8,584 nt of DNA, taken from contig CANJYC010000062.1 of assembly GCA_947478985.1 (NCBI GenBank), positions 1 through 8,584 of the forward strand. The letters are read 5' to 3'. The notes beneath the pieces were generated by a model. That model searched no databases. It worked only from the letters and a program-made list of their open reading frames with translations, and was not told the origin of the DNA. This document shows positions 1-6,795 of the stretch, piece by piece. A program made the translations under genes and the position numbers. Each line of letters opens with the position of its first letter. Positions within the stretch are counted from its first letter, which is position 1. Source of the stretch: Acidobacteriota bacterium (GTDB lineage: Bacteria; Acidobacteriota; Vicinamibacteria; Vicinamibacterales; UBA2999).

Positions 1-435
1 CAGTGGATCGACGCGCGCGACGGGTTGGCGGGGGAGCTGGCGGCGGCGTCGGTGGCGATCGTGGCCGGCGGCGTGACGCTCTATGAAGCCTGCGCGCTTG
101 GAACACCGTCGATTGCCGTGGCCGTGAACGCGGCGCAGCAGGTGACGATTCGTGGCGTCGCGCGTGCGGGCGCCACCGTCGATGCGGGACGGTCCGGCTC
201 CGCTGGCGTGCCGGCGGCGATTGCGCGACAGGTGGAGCGCCTCCTCGGTGATCGCGCCGACGCGCGGCGTCTGGCCGCAGCCGGGCGGCGTCTCGTGGAC
301 GGACGCGGCGCGGCGCGTGTGGCTGCGCAGGTGCGGCAGCTGGCGGTCTCGTCCGCGGCACGTGTCTCTACACGCGTGCGTCCACGGGCGGCATCATCGG
401 CTTCACACCTTGCCAGGAGTCCGCGTGTCGCCTAG
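1..435 (+). CDS. PseG/SpsG-type UDP-sugar hydrolase, C-terminal part (5' end outside window)
   Basis: This is the C-terminal end, 144 codons, of a glycosyltransferase-28-like protein. The frame is open from base 1 and ends at TAG 433-435. The stretch AIVAGGVTLYEACALGTPSI, encoded at about 58-114, matches the nucleotide-sugar binding signature of the PseG/SpsG family: a GG-x-T-x-x-E loop, then a helix, then LGxPs. It is followed by a Gln-containing segment (AAQQ) where relatives have NQ. Established for the family: PseG removes UDP from a 2,4-diacetamido-trideoxy hexose so that a NeuB-type enzyme can condense it with PEP. The next gene is such a synthase and overlaps by 11 nt, which supports the role. 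The last 30 or so residues are low-complexity Ala/Ser/Arg and look like a non-conserved tail. A different GT28-type glycosyltransferase is possible because the N-terminal catalytic part is not visible. Confidence 0.72.
   Translation, partial: QWIDARDGLAGELAAASVAIVAGGVTLYEACALGTPSIAVAVNAAQQVTIRGVARAGATVDAGRSGSAGVPAAIARQVERLLGDRADARRLAAAGRRLVDGRGAARVAAQVRQLAVSSAARVSTRVRPRAASSASHLARSPRVA
415..419 (+). promoter_or_regulatory. Shine-Dalgarno site that fixes the GTG start of the synthase
   Basis: AGGAG lies 5 nt upstream of GTG 425-427. The same frame stays open back to ATG 152, but that longer reading only translates the preceding gene out of frame. NeuB-family homology begins just after GTG 425, with the segment SIRIGG. 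The site sits inside the upstream gene, so translation is probably coupled. Confidence 0.7.
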
Positions 436-1456
436 CGCACCATCAATCCGGATTGGCGGGCGGGAGGTGGGCGCCGGTGCGCCGCTCTTCGTCATCGCTG
501 AGGTTGGCCTGAACCACGGCGGGTCGGTCGAGCGCGCCCTCGCGCTCGTCGATGCGGCGGCCTCGGCCGGCGTGCCGGCCGTGAAGCTCCAGACGCTGAG
601 CGCCGCCGAGCTGGTCGTGGCCTCACCGACGCGCGATCTGTTTGCGCAGTTCGAGCTGGACGAGGCGGCGCACCACCTGATTGCCGCGCGTGCCCGCGCG
701 CACGGCCTGGCGCTGGTCGCCACGCCGCTCTCACTCGGTGCGGTGGATCTGCTTGAGCGCGTGGGCATCGATGCCTACAAGATTGCGAGCGGCGATATCA
801 CCTTCACGCCGCTCATCGAGCGCTGTGCCGCCACCGGCAAGCCGCTCATCATCTCCACCGGTGTCTCGACACTTGACGAGGTGATCGTCGCGGTGGCCTG
901 CGCGCGTCGTGCCGGTGCCGCGTCGATTGCGGTGCTGCACTGCGTGTCGTCCTATCCGGTGCCGCCCGGCAGCGTCAACCTGCGCGCCATCGCCACGCTG
1001 GCGTCGGCGCTAGGGGTGCCGGTCGGTTTGTCCGATCACGCACCAGACACCTCGGGCGTGCCGGTGGCCGTGGCGTTCGGCGCCTCGATCTACGAGCGGC
1101 ACATCATTCTCAACGACCACGACGACGCGATTGATGCGCCCGTGTCGAGCACCCCAGAAGGGTTCGCCGAGGTGATACGGATCGCGGCGCGCGCGGCGGC
1201 CTCGCTTGGCTCGGGCCTCAAGGAGGTGCTCCCCGCGGAGGCGCCCAACGCCGCCAGCCGCCGCGGCCTCTATGCGACGCGCGCGCTCCCCGTCGGACAC
1301 GTCATCACCGCTGATGATGTGATCGCGCTGCGGCCGGCCACCACGGTGACGCCCGATAGGCTGTCGGCGCTCATCGGCGCGACGCTGACGCGCGATGTCG
1401 CGGCGGGCGCGCCGTTTCTCGCGGGCGATCTGACGGGGCGGCGTGGCCCCGCTTAA
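425..1456 (+). CDS. NeuB/PseI/SpsE-family nonulosonic acid synthase
   Basis: A 343-residue protein of normal family length. It condenses phosphoenolpyruvate with a six-carbon amino sugar to give a nine-carbon nonulosonic acid, in the cytoplasm. Residues 20-260 form the TIM-barrel catalytic domain: FVIAEVGLNHGG (22-33), AVKLQT (52-57), YKIASGD (118-124), KPLIISTGVST (139-149), LHCVSSYP (171-178). His205 in LSDH and His226 in YERH match the two metal-binding histidines known from NeuB. Residues 279-335 are an SAF/antifreeze-like domain (RRGLYATRALPVGHVI, then RP at 303-304). At 237-241 it reads DAPVS. NeuB proper usually has DHxxS here and PseI DSxFS, so the sugar specificity leans away from sialic acid but is not settled. 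GTG 425 was chosen for its AGGAG and the homology start. It overlaps the PseG/SpsG-like gene by 11 nt and the next gene by 14 nt. Family assignment is firm; the exact product (pseudaminic or legionaminic type) is inferred. Confidence 0.93.
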   Translation: MSPSAPSIRIGGREVGAGAPLFVIAEVGLNHGGSVERALALVDAAASAGVPAVKLQTLSAAELVVASPTRDLFAQFELDEAAHHLIAARARAHGLALVATPLSLGAVDLLERVGIDAYKIASGDITFTPLIERCAATGKPLIISTGVSTLDEVIVAVACARRAGAASIAVLHCVSSYPVPPGSVNLRAIATLASALGVPVGLSDHAPDTSGVPVAVAFGASIYERHIILNDHDDAIDAPVSSTPEGFAEVIRIAARAAASLGSGLKEVLPAEAPNAASRRGLYATRALPVGHVITADDVIALRPATTVTPDRLSALIGATLTRDVAAGAPFLAGDLTGRRGPA

Positions 1457-3131
1457 CGTCCTCATCACGGCCGCCTCGCGCCGCGTGCCGCTGGTCGATG
1501 CCTTCCGCCGGGCGATCGCCAACACGGGCGGCGGCACGGTGGTCGTCACCGACGTCAACCCGCTGTCACCAGCGGTCTACACGGCCGACCGCGCGTTCCG
1601 CGTGCCGCTGGCCACCGATCCTGGTTACGTGACGGAGATTCTCGCCATCTGCGCCGCGCAGCGGGTGGGCCTGGTCGTGCCGACGATCGACGACGAGCTC
1701 ATCCCATTCGCGGCGGCGGCGCCGACGTTCGCCGCGGCGGGCATCGCGGTTGCTGTGTCTGGCGTTGCGACCACCACGATCTGCAACGACAAGTACGAGA
1801 CGTGCCGCACGCTGGCGCGGAAGGGAATTGCCGCGGCCGCGTCCTTTCTGCCCGACGATCTGCCAGAGACGCCGCGCTTTCCGCTCTTCATCAAGCCGCG
1901 CTTCGGCCGCGGCAGCGTGGCGGCCTACGGCATTCGCGACGCGCGCGAGCTGGCGTTCTTCCTCGGCTACGTGCCGGAGCCGGTCGTCCAGGAGCATCTC
2001 GACGGGCCCGAATACACCATCGACGTGCTGTGCGACTTCAGTGGCCGGCTGCTGTCGATTGTCCCGCGTGAGCGCCTCGTCATCAGGGCCGGCGTCACCG
2101 ACCGCGGGCGTACGGTGAAGGACGCGCAGCTGATGGCACTCGCGGAAAGTTGCACCGAGGCGTTGCCGTGTGCCGGCCCGATCAACATCCAGTGCCGGAT
2201 CGTCAACGGCGTTCCGACTGTGTTCGAGATCAACGCGCGGTTCTCGGGCGGCATCCCTCTCACCATCGAGGCCGGGGCCGACTTTCCGCGCATGCTCGTG
2301 GACCTGGTGCGCGGCACGCCGGTCGCGCCGGCCATCGGCGCATTTCGCGCCGACGTGTGGATGACCAACTACGAGGCGTCGGTGTTCCTCACGCCGCCGG
2401 AGATCCGGCTCGAACCGCTGCCGAAGCCGGCCCCGGAAAATGCGGCCATCGTCCTTCAGGCGCGCATGGGATCCCAGCGCCTGCCTGGCAAGACGCTGGC
2501 GCTCGTCGCCGGACGGACCGTGCTGGAGCACTGCGTCGAACGGCTGCAGGCCTCGGGACTGCCGGTCGTCATCGCCACGACCACGCGGCCCGAGGACGAC
2601 GCCCTTGAAGCCGAGGCACAGCGTCTCGGTGTCACGATTGTCCGCGGCCCTGACGAGGATGTCCTGGAGCGATTTCTCCTGGTGGCCGCACAGTTGTCGC
2701 TGACTGAGCTGGTGCGCGCCACGGCGGACAACCCCGCCGTCGACATGGACTCGCCGCGACGCATGCTGGCGCTGCTGCGCGAACGGCAGGCGGACCACGT
2801 GTGTGAATACGATCTGCCCCACGGTGCGGCGGTAGAGGCGATGACCACCGACGCGCTGAGCCGCGCCGCGGCCTGGACCGTCGATGCCAGGGACCGCGAG
2901 CACGTGACCCCGCTCCTTCAGCGGGACGCGCGGTTCGTTGCCGTGCGGGCGCAGGCGCCGGAGGCCGTGCGCCGGTCGGCGCTGCGGCTCACGGTTGATA
3001 CGCCGCACGACCTGGCCTTCATCCGCCGCGTCTTCGAGGCTGCCGAGCGCGAGGGCCCGCGGCCGGTGCCGCTCGCCGTGCTCATCGCGGCCGCGGAACG
3101 ACTCAGGGACGTGGTGCCGAGTGGAAGCTGA
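1443..3131 (+). CDS. Fusion protein: ATP-grasp ligase domain + SpsF-like cytidylyltransferase domain
   Basis: 562 residues in two halves. Residues 1-325 are a carbamoyl-phosphate-synthase-like ATP-grasp enzyme: a pre-ATP-grasp Rossmann segment (NVLITAASRRVPLVDAF, 5-21; VVVTDVNP, 33-40), CNDKYETCRTL with Lys117, FPLFIKPRFGRGS with Lys151, QEHLDGPEYTIDVLCD (183-198), and NIQCR plus FEINARFSGG (248-270), where Glu262 and Asn264 should bind Mg2+. Residues 334-555 are an SpsF/CMP-NeuNAc-synthetase-like domain: IVLQARMGSQRLPGKTL (336-352), VVIATTTRPEDD (375-386), ATADNPAVD (426-434), REHVTPLL (485-492), RLTVDTPHD (515-523). Established: SpsF-like domains resemble enzymes that activate nonulosonic acids with CTP, and ATP-grasp enzymes join a carboxylate to a nucleophile. 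Inference: one protein modifies the sugar, perhaps by amide ligation, and activates it. GTG 1443 overlaps the synthase stop by 14 nt, and homology starts within a few residues. The ATP-grasp substrate is unknown. Confidence 0.88.
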   Translation: MAPLNVLITAASRRVPLVDAFRRAIANTGGGTVVVTDVNPLSPAVYTADRAFRVPLATDPGYVTEILAICAAQRVGLVVPTIDDELIPFAAAAPTFAAAGIAVAVSGVATTTICNDKYETCRTLARKGIAAAASFLPDDLPETPRFPLFIKPRFGRGSVAAYGIRDARELAFFLGYVPEPVVQEHLDGPEYTIDVLCDFSGRLLSIVPRERLVIRAGVTDRGRTVKDAQLMALAESCTEALPCAGPINIQCRIVNGVPTVFEINARFSGGIPLTIEAGADFPRMLVDLVRGTPVAPAIGAFRADVWMTNYEASVFLTPPEIRLEPLPKPAPENAAIVLQARMGSQRLPGKTLALVAGRTVLEHCVERLQASGLPVVIATTTRPEDDALEAEAQRLGVTIVRGPDEDVLERFLLVAAQLSLTELVRATADNPAVDMDSPRRMLALLRERQADHVCEYDLPHGAAVEAMTTDALSRAAAWTVDARDREHVTPLLQRDARFVAVRAQAPEAVRRSALRLTVDTPHDLAFIRRVFEAAEREGPRPVPLAVLIAAAERLRDVVPSGS

Positions 3132-5751
3132 GCCCCTGACCGACGCCCGCGTGCAGATCCACGCCGGTGGTGAATATCTGTCGGCCTCGGTGCAGACCGC
3201 CGATGGCCGGTGGGTGCGGATTCACAGCGGCCGCCAGCCGGTGGCGGAAGCGGAGCAGTTCATCGAGGCGGCGCTTGGCGCGGTGCCCGGTGGTGCGCCG
3301 GCCGTGGTCTTCGTCATCTGTCCCGGGCTCGGCTACGTCATCGAGGCCATCGGCCGACGTGCGCCCTCGACCAAGGTGATCGCCATCGAGCCATTCCCCG
3401 CGCTCGCGAGGGCGATGCTGGCTCGTCGCGACTGGCGCGACTGGCTCGAGAGCGGGCGGCTCACCATGCTCGTCGGCCCCGACTACCGCGGCGCGGCGGA
3501 GGTGGGACGACTGATCAGCCCGCAGGTGATCGCGTCCACGTCCATCGTCGAGCTGCCGGTGATGCGACGCGAGTGTCCTGACGACAGCGCGCGCGCACGT
3601 GCCATTGCCCGGCGGATTCTCGACGGCGCGCAGCTCAACGCCGAGGCGCGACGCGCCTTCGCGGGTCGGTACCTGCTGAACACGCTGCGCAATCTGCCCG
3701 CGATTGCGGAAGAAGGCGACGTCGCGGCACTGCGCGGTGCGTTTGCGGGCGTGCCCGCGATCGTGGTCGCGGCCGGGCCGTCGCTCGACACCAACATCCC
3801 GTATCTGAAATCGCTGCAGGGGCGCGCCGTCATCATCGCGGTCGACACCACGCTGCGTCCGCTCCGCGCGGCCGGCATCCAGCCGCACATCGTGGTGGCG
3901 GTGGACCCGAGCGAGATGAACGCGCGCCACATGCTGGGCCTCGACGACACGGACGGATCGTGGCTGGTGAGCGAGGGGAGCATCGACCCACGCGTGTTTC
4001 CGCAGTTTGCCGGTCACGTGTTCAGCTTCAAGGTGAGTAATCACCAGCCATGGGCGTGGCTGCGCACGCACGGGTTCGATCGCGGCACGCTGCGCGCGTG
4101 GGGATCGGTGCTGACAACAGCCTTCGATCTGGCGCTCGACATGGGGTGCGATCCGGTGGTGTTTGCCGGTGCCGATCTGGCGTACCCAGGCGGCGTGCAC
4201 TACTGCCGCGGCACGATGAACGAGGACCCGCGCAATCACTTCGCGTCGGCCGAGGTCCGCGCGCACGGGTTCACCGAAGCCCTGCGGCACCATCAGCGTG
4301 TGACCTGTGTCGAAACCGACGTGCACGGACAGCCGATCGAGTCGACCCCGCAGTTCGTGCAGTTCCGGGACTGGCTGGTGTCGCGGGCGGAGGAGGCGGT
4401 GCAGGAGGCCGCCGGGCGTCGGATTCTCAATGCCACCGGGGCCGGCATCCTGCACGGCGCCGGGGTTGTGCAGGCGTCGCTGGCCGCACTTCCCATCGCG
4501 TCCACGAAGGTGGATGTGGCGGCACGACTCGCCAGCGCGTGGCGGCAGTCGCGCGAGGGCGACCGCGCGAGTGGTGAGCGCCTCGCGGCCACGCTGGCCG
4601 TGGCCGATGCTGCGTCGCTGCCAATCGACGCGTGGCTGGAGTTTGCGGTGGGCACGCTCACCTCGGAGGAGGTCATCTCCTGTGTGGTCCCGTACTGGAG
4701 CCTGCCCCCGAGCGTCACCGCGCAACCGGAATCCCTGACGCGCAGAGCCGGTCGGCGCGTGCAGTTCTCGGCAGCGGCCGCCGGGAGCGCGCGGATTCGG
4801 TGGGACGTGAGCCGCGATGACGGGGCCTCGTGGCACGAGGTGCCGGATGTCAGCTCGGCGACCTACTCGTTTGTCGCGACCGCCGCCGATGATGGCGCAC
4901 GCGTTCGCGCGAGGTTCTCCAACCGGCGGGGCGAAGCAGTGAGCGCCGAGGCACGCCTGACGGTGCCGGCGAACGCGCCGCCATGGGACGTGAACGGCGA
5001 CGGCCGCACGGACCTGCTCTGGCGGAACACACGGACCGGTGATGCGGTCATCTGGACACTTGACGGTGTGGCGCGTGTCGACATGCGCGGGCTGGAACCG
5101 TTCACGCCGATGGTCGAGGAGCAGATTGTCGGCGCGGCCGACTTCGACGGTGATGGCAAGGTGGAACTGCTCTGGCGACATGCCGTCACGGGCGCCATCC
5201 ATGTCTGGCGTCTGCACGGGGGCGTGCAGGCCGCGGTGGCAGGACTGCCCTCGGAGCCGGACGCGGCATGGATCATCGTCGGCACGGTCGACATGCACGG
5301 CACCGGACGCCCCGGCATCCTGTGGCAGCACGCGACGACCGGCGCGCTGCGGTACTGGGTGCTCGACGGCACCGTGCTGGTGGGCGTTGAGGCAATCGCA
5401 CACGACAGCGAGCCGGCCTGGCGCGTGGTCGCGACGGCGGACGGCGATGGGCACGGTCACGCGAATCTCTACTGGCGCCATGGCGCAACCGGGGACAACC
5501 GCATCTGGCACATGGACGGGACCGTGTGTGCCGCGGTATCGAGGCTGGACGCCGAGCCCGACCTGCAGTGGCGCATGGTCGTGGCGGTGGATCTCAACGG
5601 CGATGGCCGGCCCGACCTCGTCTGGCACAACCCCACGACCGGCGGCGGCCGGGTGTGGTTCATGGACGGTGCCGCGCGGATTGGCGAGGCGGCGCTCGAA
5701 ACGGTCCCCCCGGAATGGGTGCCCTGCCCGCAGGACACCACGCGGCGATGA
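3121..5751 (+). CDS. Maf-type (DUF115/MptE-like) flagellin glycosyltransferase fused to Ig-like and FG-GAP repeat domains
   Basis: 876 residues in three parts. Residues 1-470 follow the motility accessory factor (Maf) plan: an N-terminal Rossmann-like part (GLGYVIEAI, 69-77; VIAIEPFPALARAML, 86-100); the DUF115 core with VVAAGPSLDTNIPYL (215-229), AVDTTLRPLRAAGIQPHIVV (240-259), GSVLTTAFDLALDMGCDPVV (328-347) and FAGADLAYPGG (348-358); then a helical tail with NATGAGILHGAG (437-448). Maf proteins move nonulosonic acids from CMP-sugars onto Ser/Thr of flagellin in the cytoplasm. Residues 528-616 are an Ig-like domain, and 622-868 hold five FG-GAP/VCBS-like repeats of about 50 residues. No signal peptide or membrane segment is visible, and no stop or frame change breaks the fusion. 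GTG 3121 was chosen: it overlaps the previous stop by 11 nt, with AGGGA at 3105-3109 as a distant, weak Shine-Dalgarno. The next in-frame GTG (3151) has no ribosome site. The role of the C-terminal modules is unknown; target binding is a guess. Confidence 0.87.
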   Translation: MEAEPLTDARVQIHAGGEYLSASVQTADGRWVRIHSGRQPVAEAEQFIEAALGAVPGGAPAVVFVICPGLGYVIEAIGRRAPSTKVIAIEPFPALARAMLARRDWRDWLESGRLTMLVGPDYRGAAEVGRLISPQVIASTSIVELPVMRRECPDDSARARAIARRILDGAQLNAEARRAFAGRYLLNTLRNLPAIAEEGDVAALRGAFAGVPAIVVAAGPSLDTNIPYLKSLQGRAVIIAVDTTLRPLRAAGIQPHIVVAVDPSEMNARHMLGLDDTDGSWLVSEGSIDPRVFPQFAGHVFSFKVSNHQPWAWLRTHGFDRGTLRAWGSVLTTAFDLALDMGCDPVVFAGADLAYPGGVHYCRGTMNEDPRNHFASAEVRAHGFTEALRHHQRVTCVETDVHGQPIESTPQFVQFRDWLVSRAEEAVQEAAGRRILNATGAGILHGAGVVQASLAALPIASTKVDVAARLASAWRQSREGDRASGERLAATLAVADAASLPIDAWLEFAVGTLTSEEVISCVVPYWSLPPSVTAQPESLTRRAGRRVQFSAAAAGSARIRWDVSRDDGASWHEVPDVSSATYSFVATAADDGARVRARFSNRRGEAVSAEARLTVPANAPPWDVNGDGRTDLLWRNTRTGDAVIWTLDGVARVDMRGLEPFTPMVEEQIVGAADFDGDGKVELLWRHAVTGAIHVWRLHGGVQAAVAGLPSEPDAAWIIVGTVDMHGTGRPGILWQHATTGALRYWVLDGTVLVGVEAIAHDSEPAWRVVATADGDGHGHANLYWRHGATGDNRIWHMDGTVCAAVSRLDAEPDLQWRMVVAVDLNGDGRPDLVWHNPTTGGGRVWFMDGAARIGEAALETVPPEWVPCPQDTTRR
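4702..4966 (+). other. Ig-like domain inside the Maf fusion protein
   Basis: Residues about 528-616. The pattern PPSVTAQPESLTRRAGRRVQ, then WDVSRDDGASWHEVPDVSSA, YSFVATAADDGARVRARFSN and a closing AEARLTV is the usual layout of Ig-like domains in bacterial surface and secreted proteins: PPxVTxQP, a central Trp strand, a GASW turn, then a YSF...DDGARVRARF strand pair. It lies directly between the end of the Maf region and the first FG-GAP repeat, with only a few residues (PANAPP) as a joint. Confidence 0.8.
4984..5722 (+). repeat. Five FG-GAP/VCBS-like protein repeats (period about 50 codons)
   Basis: Residues about 622-868 of the Maf fusion. Each repeat has the form D-x-[ND]-G-D-G-x-x-[DE]-[LI]-[LV]-W-[RHQ]-[NH]-x-x-T-G-x-x-x-[IV]-W-x-[LM]-[DH]-G. 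The loop aspartates start at residues 623, 674, 724, 774 and 824, so the spacing is 50-51. Loops 1 (DVNGDGRTD), 2 (DFDGDGKVE) and 5 (DLNGDGRPD) keep the acidic calcium-type pattern. Loops 3 (DMHGTGR) and 4 (DGDGHGH) are degenerate. Such repeats form blades of beta-propellers. Five blades is fewer than the common seven, so the propeller may be incomplete or an unusual small form. Confidence 0.8.
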
Positions 5752-5814
5752 GCAGGACGCCCTCGTCAGCGGCGGCTCGGTGATACCCTCGACAGCGACC
5801 GCAGACCCACACCT
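5752..5814 (+). other. 63-bp spacer between the Maf fusion and the SDR gene pair
   Basis: This is the only gap between + strand genes. No clear Shine-Dalgarno precedes ATG 5815; the 20 bases upstream are C/A-rich. A possible extended -10 (TGATACCCT, 5781-5789) has no matching -35, so no promoter is claimed. No terminator hairpin is evident. The downstream pair could be part of the same transcript or start a new one. Confidence 0.5.
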
Positions 5815-6795
5815 ATGCACAAGACTCTGACACCAGCATTAACGGGCAAGCGCGTGCTCGTCACCGGCGGCGCCGGCTTCATCGGCACGCATTTCGTTGA
5901 AGCACTGCTCGAGGCCGGCGCGCACGTGCGCGTGCCGATTCATCAACGTCCGATGATCGTGCGCGACGCCCGTGTCGAACAGATGGGCGCGGACCTGACG
6001 GATGCGGCCGACTGTCTCCGCGTGTGCACCGGCATGGACTACGTGGTGCACGCGGCCGGCGCGGTGGCGGCGGCCGGCGTCACCGCCGGGAATCCGATGA
6101 ACGCCATCACCACCAACCTCGTGCTGACCGCGCGCGTGCTCGAGGGCGCGTGGAGCGCGGGCGTGCAGCGGTTTCTGGTCTTCGGCAGCAGCACCGGGTA
6201 TCCGGTCACCGAGCATCCGGTGCGCGAGGACGAGATGTGGAGCGGCCCGACGCACCCCTCCTACTTCGGTTACGGCTGGATGCGCCGCTACCTCGAGCGC
6301 ATCAGCGAGTTTGCCGCCTCCAAGAGCGGCATGGGCATCGCGCTCGTGCGGCCCACCGCGGTCTACGGCCGCTGGGACGAGTTCGACCCGAAGACCAGCC
6401 ATGTCATCCCGGCGCTGATTCGCCGGGCCGTCGCCGGAGAGAATCCGTTCGAGGTGTGGGGCACCGGCAATGAGGTGCGCGACTTCCTGCACGTCACGGA
6501 CCTGGTGCGCGGCAGTTTGCTGTTGCTCGCGCATCATGCCGTCTGCGACCCGGTGAATATCGGCTACGGCAAGACGGTACGGATTCGCGAGGTCGTCGAC
6601 GCCATCCTGCAGGCGGCCGGGCACGGGAAGGCGAAGGTGGTCTTCGATGCGACCAAGCCCACGGCCATCCCGGTGCGCACCGTGGATACCTCCAAGGCGC
6701 GTGAGCTGCTGGGGTTCGAGCCGTCGATCTCGCTGGAGGATGGGCTGGCCGACACGGTGCGGTGGTACACGGAGAGACTGGGGCAGAGCCGATGA
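5815..6795 (+). CDS. Extended SDR sugar-nucleotide epimerase/dehydratase/reductase (first of tandem pair)
   Basis: 326 residues, a typical length for extended short-chain dehydrogenases acting on nucleotide sugars. The NAD(P)-binding Rossmann motif is RVLVTGGAGFIG (13-24), followed by GADLTD (58-63) and HAAG (79-82). The catalytic Ser/Thr lies in FGSSTGYP (123-130). The substrate region VRPTAVYGRWDEFDPKTSHV (178-197), then WGTGNEVRDFLHVTDL (215-230), closely resembles GDP-L-fucose synthase-like enzymes. At the YxxxK position it has Tyr153-Gly-Trp-Met-Arg157, so the usual Lys appears replaced by Arg; the codons are TAC GGC TGG ATG CGC. ATG 5815 is used because the Rossmann motif begins at residue 13 and no better start follows, although no clear Shine-Dalgarno is present. 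Its stop overlaps the next start in an ATGA. It probably builds or trims a deoxy or epimerised sugar for the glycan. The exact reaction is unknown. Confidence 0.88.
   Translation: MHKTLTPALTGKRVLVTGGAGFIGTHFVEALLEAGAHVRVPIHQRPMIVRDARVEQMGADLTDAADCLRVCTGMDYVVHAAGAVAAAGVTAGNPMNAITTNLVLTARVLEGAWSAGVQRFLVFGSSTGYPVTEHPVREDEMWSGPTHPSYFGYGWMRRYLERISEFAASKSGMGIALVRPTAVYGRWDEFDPKTSHVIPALIRRAVAGENPFEVWGTGNEVRDFLHVTDLVRGSLLLLAHHAVCDPVNIGYGKTVRIREVVDAILQAAGHGKAKVVFDATKPTAIPVRTVDTSKARELLGFEPSISLEDGLADTVRWYTERLGQSR

Noticed and set aside
152..424. N-terminal extension of the NeuB-family frame back to ATG 152
   Set aside because: These codons translate the upstream gene out of frame into Arg/Cys/Trp-rich sequence. 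GTG 425 has AGGAG 5 nt upstream, and family homology starts there.
1566..3008. A 480-codon minus-strand open frame opposite the ATP-grasp/SpsF gene
   Set aside because: Its composition is Arg/His-rich with no motifs. The + strand ATP-grasp and cytidylyltransferase motifs account for the region.
5781..5789. Extended -10-like promoter element (TGATACCCT) before the SDR pair
   Set aside because: There is no convincing -35 at the right spacing, and such a short match is common by chance.
3103..5820. A 905-codon open frame on the minus strand, opposite the Maf fusion gene
   Set aside because: Its product is rich in Arg, His, Pro and Gly with no recognisable domain, as expected from reading opposite a GC-rich gene. 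The + strand frame has clear Maf, Ig-like and FG-GAP motifs.
5039..5830. A 263-codon + strand frame overlapping the FG-GAP region
   Set aside because: It is a +1 shadow of the repeat-coding sequence, rich in Arg, Ser, Thr and Trp, with no independent motif or ribosome site.
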